Below, one piece after another: positions 58,729 through 64,000 of a DNA stretch of 64,000 nt. The stretch is taken from assembly GCA_037178975.1 (NCBI GenBank), contig JASJZH010000001.1:1364001-1428000 (forward strand), in the 5' to 3' direction. The stretch's first letter is position 1. Each line of letters begins with the position of its first letter. This stretch comes from Oscheius tipulae. Taxonomy: Eukaryota; Nematoda; Chromadorea; Rhabditida; Rhabditidae. A model generated the notes under the pieces. That model did not search any database, was not told where the DNA came from, and saw only the letters and a list, made by a program, of their open reading frames with translations. A program made the position numbers and the translations under genes.

Positions 58729-60629
58729 CTGGAGACGACGAGAGACAAGTAATGATCGGAAGAGAGCCTGAAGGACAGAGTTGTTGCAATAGACGGCGGA
58801 GATAAGCTGAGAGGAACGGTTGAAAAAAAGAACGCGCCAACAGTCTTCAAACAAAAGCGCGACAGGGGAAATAAGAGATAAGAATCGATAGAAAGTTCAG
58901 TCTCTGTGTCTGTGAGGCAGAGAGACAGAAGACGTAGAGACAGAGGGAAAGAGAGACAGAGAGACAGGGGCAGAGAAACGTAGCGACAGAGAGACGGAGA
59001 TAATGAAGCAGAGAAATAGTCTCTCCAACTCTCGGTCTCTCCCGTACCATCTTGCCAACCTTGAAGTTTGTTAGCAAAGCTCTTGGTCAGATCCTCTTTA
59101 GGCCTCTTCGACCTCGAAAGGCTGTTTGACCGACTTTCTGCCTTTTCGCCCCTTTGGGCCTTGCCATTGTACTCCGGAAGGATGACTCTCTGCCCTTTTG
59201 CATTCTGTCCTTTCATCTCACCACCCCGACCTTCTGACTCAGAAAAGACGGTATTTGAGACAGAGAGAGAACGTGTTGAAGGAGCCTCGTTGACCCGAGA
59301 AGTGTGCCAACAATCGTCGCGTATAGTTCCTCATAACCGAGGCCACCCGAGAGTCGAGTGGCTGAACAGGACACTTATGGCGCAAAATTTACACGGGAAG
59401 AGGTCATAAAAGGAGAGAAATAGAGGGATGCTTCCAAAAGACCACTGAGGGTGACAGATGTAGAAGCTGTTTGTTCAGCGACAGCTATACAATCTGCAGA
59501 GTCGAGACGAAAGATCAAATGTGGAGGTGAACATTGGAGCCGGAATTGAGAGCCAGTGGCAGAGACAGAAAGTATCTCCCTGTATATCAATATCTCTGTC
59601 TCCTTATCTCCCTATCTCTCTGTGTCTTTAGTTCTCTGTCTCTCTGCCTCCCTGTTTCTGTCTCGCTGTCTCTCTGTCTTTGGTTCTTTTTTTTCTCTGT
59701 CCCTCTCTCTCTCTCTCTCTCTCTGTGTCTCTTTCATCCTGTCAGTCTCTCCTCCTACAGTAACCAAGTTTCCATTCCTGTCTCTCGAATCTAATAAGCA
59801 GAATCCTTTCAACTGCCCACACCTGAAGACCTTCCTCTCCGATTAACACTTCCATCTGCCTGATTGCTTCTAGGCTCTGAATGTGTCTCATCATCTTCAG
59901 TAGCCAGGCAACAGCACGAATCAATGCCCAGAACTGGGCAGAGATGACCCTTTTCGCTATAGTATCCTCTTCCAGGAATAGAGGGGAGAGATAACACCAT
60001 GGTCAAGGTCTTCTCTCCTCTCGCGTGACAACAATCCGACTCGTCTTCTTCTATGCATACGATCCGAAAGAGACATCTCTATGCATTGGACAGATGTGAA
60101 GGGTCGGGACGGGAAGTAGTCGGACAAAAGGGTCTCTTATTGTTGGTTATTTGGCAGCGGACAATTGGGTTTAGGGAGGTACAAAGGTAATTGGTCACAA
60201 TTGGCCGTTGACTGAGTTCATAGTCTGTGGGGGTAAGACACAGTTGTCAGAGACGGGGAGATACAGAAAGACAGAGAGACACGGAAATACAGAGACATAA
60301 CTAAAAAGAGAGACAGAGAGAGATAAACAGTGACAAGATACACAGTTACAGAAAGTTTGAGACAGAGATAGGGAAAGAAGACATCAGCTGAGAAGCTTTT
60401 AGAATTCCAGTGAAGAACACGCCGGGTCTCAACCGTACGGTCTTGGCGCGTCACTGAAGAGATATCCATCCAGGCGTTCGCTCTAATTTCGTTTTTCTTG
60501 AGAGCAGACTTCTAAATGGATGGCAGACTGGAGCTAGAAAAAAAATGGATAACTAAGGTTTTACAGATAATATTCATTTTACAGTGTATAAACATGACAT
60601 AAAACTCTTATCACTCTCCTATCACAGCT
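58729..60629. other. Intergenic, low-complexity
   Basis: Between the head of mec-8 and the tail of RMDN1 on the same strand. CT/GA simple sequence lies at 58900-58990, 59590-59760 and 60240-60320. The mec-8 promoter should lie just above 58728. No further gene was supported. Confidence 0.5.
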
Positions 60630-62037
60630 TTAGACCAGCTCGCTGTCCTTGATCCCGGCCTTTCGTAGCTTCTCATGGGCCTAAATCCCGTTCTTTGAGA
60701 GGGCAAATACCAAAAAGTACCTTGACATGAATATCTCTGTCATCGGCCGTGATGACAGCTGCCTTGAAGGCTTTCTTGTACTCCTCCACAGCCTCCTTCT
60801 TCTTCCCGAGACGGTCGTAGACCTCGCCAATGTAGAAGGTGTTTGCGCTGTAGAAACCAGGCTGAACATTATAAAATGTACAAGTGTTGCCAAAATGACC
60901 ATACCGTAATCTGCTCGGCGCGTAGGAAACAATTCAGGGCCTCGTCGTAGGTGGAGCTGGGCGGTGTGCCAAAGATGGCCTTGGCGATCATGCGTACTGC
61001 GTAGCTCATGTCTGCAAAGGCAAAGTGCCAGAGACCGAGAATGTGCCAGGTAGTCGGATCGTTGGAGAAGATCTCCAACGCGCCTTCCAGATGCTTACGG
61101 ACCTCGGAGGCTTTGGCAATTCGCGACTTGTTGCCCTCAATCTCGCCGATGTAGTCGAGAAGAATTGCGTACCTGGAAAAGGCTGGACTGTCTGTCACTC
61201 TCACTGTAACATTTGTTGTTCGTTGCTTCTGTCACTGTTACTGCTTCTATCTTTGTCACAGTCTCTCACTGTAACTCTCGCTGCCGCTGTCAGTCTCCGC
61301 TTCTGTTATTATTAGTTTTTTCTAGGTTATAATCGCGAAGTTCTGTCAAACAACGGTACTTTTGTTAGTCACAAGTTATATGTGATTTTACGTACAAACT
61401 ATGACTAACGAAAGTACAGTTGTCCGACAGTTCGCTGCTGGAGAACTACACGCCAAATGGCATACTGATAGCGGTTTAGCCAAAAAACAACGTTTTAAAA
61501 TCTGAATTATAAAAATGGGGTGAACTGACCATTTGTGAGCTCCGAAGCTGCCTTCGGCCGGCTCGTGCTGTAGCGCCTTCTCCGCAATGGCAAAAGCCTC
61601 GTACATGAGCTGTTTCTTCTCCTCCGGCAATTTTGTCAGCTTGGCCTTCTCGCAGACGACTCGGGCCAGTCTCCACAGCAGTTCAGGGCAGTCTGAGGAT
61701 TCCCATCTAGGAAAAATCAGTGAAATATTCTCAAAAAAAAGATGACAAACTTTCTCAAAATAGCCCAGGCGTTGTCGATGAGGTAATTTTCGTAGAGCTG
61801 GTCCGTCTCGCGAATAATGAGGTCCAAGTTGGTCGGCTTTGGGCTTTTATCCTTCTTCTCCTCCGCCGCAGCTCCGAAGAGGCCCAGTCCGAGAGATGTC
61901 GTTCCGCCAGTAATAAGAAGCCTTCTGATTTCGGTCGGGCGCGGCTAAAATGCTTTATTTTCAATGTTTATAGCCCAAACACTTACTATTTTTGTGCCTA
62001 TACGACTAAATCCTGCCTGGAAAGCTCGTCGCCACAT
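60630..62037 (-). CDS. RMDN1: Regulator of microtubule dynamics protein 1 (RMDN1)
   Basis: RMD-1/RMDN proteins have TPR-like helices and associate with microtubules, spindle poles or mitochondria. Minus-strand exons 62037-61987, 61944-61751, 61706-61530, 61172-60905, 60861-60721 and 60680-60630 give 293 residues. The N-terminus (MWRRAFQAGFSRIG) is basic and amphipathic, compatible with mitochondrial targeting. Helical repeats follow: LWRLARVVCEKAKL, AFAIAEKALQHEP, WHILGLWHFAFADMSYAVRM and FYIGEVYDRLGKKKEAVEEY. These are RMDN signatures. Intron 3 (357 bp) contains a strong hairpin at 61335-61435. Localisation is inference from the family. Confidence 0.9.
61335..61435 (+). ncRNA. Candidate pre-miRNA hairpin in RMDN1 intron 3
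   Basis: GCGAAGTTCTGTCAAACAAC followed by GGTACTTTTGTTAGTCAC pairs with GTGACTAACG-type sequence at 61397-61435 (ATGACTAACGAAAGTACAGT then TGTCCGACAGTTCGC). The stem has about 33 of 38 positions paired, with one 3-nt bulge, over a loop of about 20 nt. Size and shape suit an animal miRNA precursor. Both strands can fold; the minus strand would be processed from the RMDN1 intron. A short inverted-repeat transposon remnant is the main alternative. Confidence 0.4.
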
Positions 62038-62190
62038 TTTCAATGTCTAAAAGGGAAAAATATGTTAGAAAAACAGGAGAAAATGAGAAGGTAATAAACA
62101 AACAGAGTGGACATTGGAATTTGAATTCGCGCCCTACAGCGTTTGAACGAAAATGGTGGGAAAATTGAAAAACAACTTGTCACGAAATTT

Positions 62191-62748
62191 TCAACTTTCT
62201 ACCTCATTTCCTTGAATTATAATCAAATTTCCACGTTTTTGCTGACAAAATGCAGTTGAATAAGCAACAAAGTATAGTAAAGAAAAAGTAGTTTTAGGGG
62301 CGCCGGTGACAAGTTTTCTGAGTATTTTTACGATACAAGGACGAGTGTATTCAAGGCTAGCAAAGAAGTTGATAAAGAGAAAATTTCTCTCAATCTTAAT
62401 CTCGCTGGCTCCCTGACTCTGTGTTCCTCTTCTTATCACCTCGACTCTCTGCCTCTGTCGCTCTGTCTTCATTTCTGAAAAAGGGGTGATGAGTCTCTGT
62501 CCTTGTAAAGTAGCTAAGAAACTCACGTTTGCTGCTTGATAGTCGGCAACTACCTTGGGCTTGGTTTGAATTACCCCGAAAGTGATTTCCAGAGCCGTTT
62601 TCACCAGCTTCAACTCAACCGAGCAGCCGTACATCGAGGCAAGCCAGGAATTGGAGTTGACGGCACTAGTAACATCCCAGTTCAAATCGACAGTATCTTC
62701 CTCGAATCCGAGGTAGCGGACATCTCTCATCCACGGCTTCAGTTCCAA
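62191..62748 (-). pseudogene. Inverted partial copy of the downstream membrane-protein gene
   Basis: The minus-strand exon 62748-62527 contains YGCSVELKLVKTALEITFG and QTKP, nearly identical to the plus-strand gene at 63118-63721, followed by the same donor and the same first intron sequence (TTTCTTAGCTACTTTACA). After the intron acceptor the similarity stops: the Cys-rich second exon and transmembrane segment are not found. Its N-terminal part (MELKPWMRDVRYLGFEEDTV) differs and lacks a signal peptide. It is a truncated duplicate or a gene whose other exons were missed. Confidence 0.6.
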
Positions 62749-63117
62749 TTTTGTATCGCTTTGTAGACATGCCTACACTGAGAAATGGATATCTCATCCG
62801 ATCGAACAGGATGTTATCGTATATAATGTTTCAAAAAATACTTCTAGTGAATCATTTTATTCATATGGAGAATGTGAACCGAAGAATTGATGAAGGATCC
62901 GGGATGGACACGTAGTTCACGCTGTATATACTGGGCTTCCAGATAACTATCGGTTTTTAGGGTTTAGAAGATTCAGACTGTCACTGTGAAGAAAGCTGAC
63001 AAGTTACTTGTCCTGTCAACTCCAATTCCTGACTTCCCCTGTCCTGTCAGACCTAATCTGTCCGTTCCGCCTGTAATCCCAGGGCAGAAGCATCCAGTTG
63101 TCCTGGACTTTCCGACG

Positions 63118-63721
63118 ATGCGACCGCTTCTCCACCTCCTTGTCGTTTCGATCTACCTGCTATCTGTTGCCGACGCCGGCTGCTTCACCACCAAATGCGC
63201 AGATAGCAGGACGGTCTACACTGACGACGGATCGAATATAATTACTACCGGCGACCAGATCAATACCACCTATTCGGTGTACGGCTGCTCGGTTGAGCTG
63301 AAGCTGGTGAAAACGGCTCTAGAAATCACTTTCGGGGCAGTTCAAACCAAGCCCGAGGAAATTGCCGACTATCCGGGAGCAAACGTGAGTTTCTTAGCTA
63401 CTTTACAGGGACAGAGAAAGACACTCATCACATCTTTTCCAGAAATGCCACAAGATCAAAGAAATGGAGCACGCGATCTGCTACTGTAACCAGCATCCGC
63501 TGTGCAATATGGACATCAACGACTGGCTGAAGGAGGTCGAAATAACTACGAAGAGCCGCTTCAAGTACGAGACTGGCGGCTTCTGTTTCCCGTGGTGGGG
63601 CGTCTGGGCCACCGTGGGTGCCGTGGGCATCATCCACCTCGGCGCCATCATCGGTTGCATCATCTGCTGCATCAAGTATTGCTACCGCAAGAAGTGCGCA
63701 CAGGGTGGAGCTGCTCAGTAA
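63118..63721 (+). CDS. Small Cys-rich single-pass membrane protein
   Basis: Predicted type I membrane protein of 181 residues. Exons 63118-63384 and 63443-63721 are joined in phase 0. A signal peptide (MRPLLHLLVVSIYLLSVADA) precedes a Cys-containing ectodomain (GCFTTKCADSRT, NTTYSVYGCSVELKL, HAICYCNQHPLCNMDINDW). The ICYCN..LCN pattern resembles the end of Ly6/three-finger domains, but the Cys count is low, so the fold is uncertain. A transmembrane segment (WATVGAVGIIHLGAIIGCII) ends in a Cys/Lys-rich tail (CCIKYCYRKKCAQGG) that may be palmitoylated. The start at 63118 is chosen for the signal peptide; an in-frame ATG at 62986 exists. AATAAA lies about 10 bp after the stop. Confidence 0.72.
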
Positions 63722-63843
63722 TGAAAATGAAATAAAATTTCAAGCGCACTTTTGTTTTCTTTTTTGGTGTAGTACTCATACTATAGGGGGAACGCTCTTT
63801 GTTCTCCAGCGTCTTTATCCCTGTCTCAGTTTCGTCCCATTTG

Positions 63844-63912
63844 AACAAAGCATCTCTACTATCTCTACTATATATAAAGATCTCTACTATCTCTACTATA
63901 TATATAAAGAGC
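63844..63912. repeat. Short tandem duplication
   Basis: CATCTCTACTATCTCTACTATATATAAAG-type sequence occurs twice in a row (about 63850-63878 and 63880-63910), with ATCTCTACT subrepeats inside. It is AT-rich and follows the membrane-protein gene. Confidence 0.7.
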
Positions 63913-64000
63913 AACCGTCTCCGTCTGTCCGTCCGAAGCCTTTTGCGTTTGTACGAAAATGTCTACGCAACAACGAAATTTCCATTATTTATCAATTTTC

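Overview
This is a eukaryotic chromosome fragment, most probably from a nematode. The evidence is short GT-AG introns (often 35-50 bp), a likely MEC-8 orthologue, an ABF/ASABF-type defensin-like gene, and TTTTCAG-type acceptors a few bases before several start codons, as expected for spliced-leader trans-splicing. The clade cannot be fixed from the sequence. Genes fall in small clusters separated by long stretches rich in TCTCTGTC/GAGACA simple sequence and decayed transposons. No CRISPR array, rRNA or intact tRNA gene was seen.

Region by region. 0-12 kb: ribosomal proteins RPL27A and RPLP1 (perhaps an operon), a secreted DUF4773 protein, OCIAD1 on the minus strand (its stop lies 34 bp from the DUF4773 stop), and a complete 11-exon ADAM10 sheddase. 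Four copies of a tRNA-like SINE lie in or beside these genes. 14.9-17.6 kb: a 10-exon mitochondrial-type acyl-CoA synthetase (ACSF2) on the minus strand, with a dead Tc1-like transposon 91 bp upstream of its start. 21.9-25.4 kb: a TRH-receptor-like GPCR convergent with a tropomyosin-like coiled-coil gene. 25.4-34.8 kb: mostly repeats, with one candidate far-upstream exon for the next gene. 34.8-38.2 kb: an RGK-family GTPase and a two-domain rhodanese (MPST-like). 38.2-40.8 kb: a dead mariner, a duplicated mariner end, a SINE and a MITE-like element.

46.4-48.7 kb: three small secreted-protein genes (an unrecognised helical protein, an ABF-like defensin, a DOMON-domain protein), the last two with TATA boxes about 30 nt before their ATG. 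50.3-51.2 kb: an acidic protein with an RVTF motif that may bind protein phosphatase 1. 51.8-52.2 kb: a long inverted repeat that would fold into a hairpin. 56.6-58.7 kb: a MEC-8/RBPMS-type double-RRM splicing factor. 60.6-62.0 kb: an RMDN1 orthologue with a pre-miRNA-like hairpin in an intron. 62.2-63.7 kb: a small Cys-rich single-pass membrane protein and an inverted, broken paralogue.

The genes do not form one pathway; most are conserved single-copy metazoan genes. The least explained parts are the hairpins, the SINE with a conserved module upstream of its tRNA-like part, the GTGACA-rich short introns, and the compact secreted-gene cluster. Exon boundaries were placed by hand and all retained models keep frame; nothing was checked against transcripts or databases.
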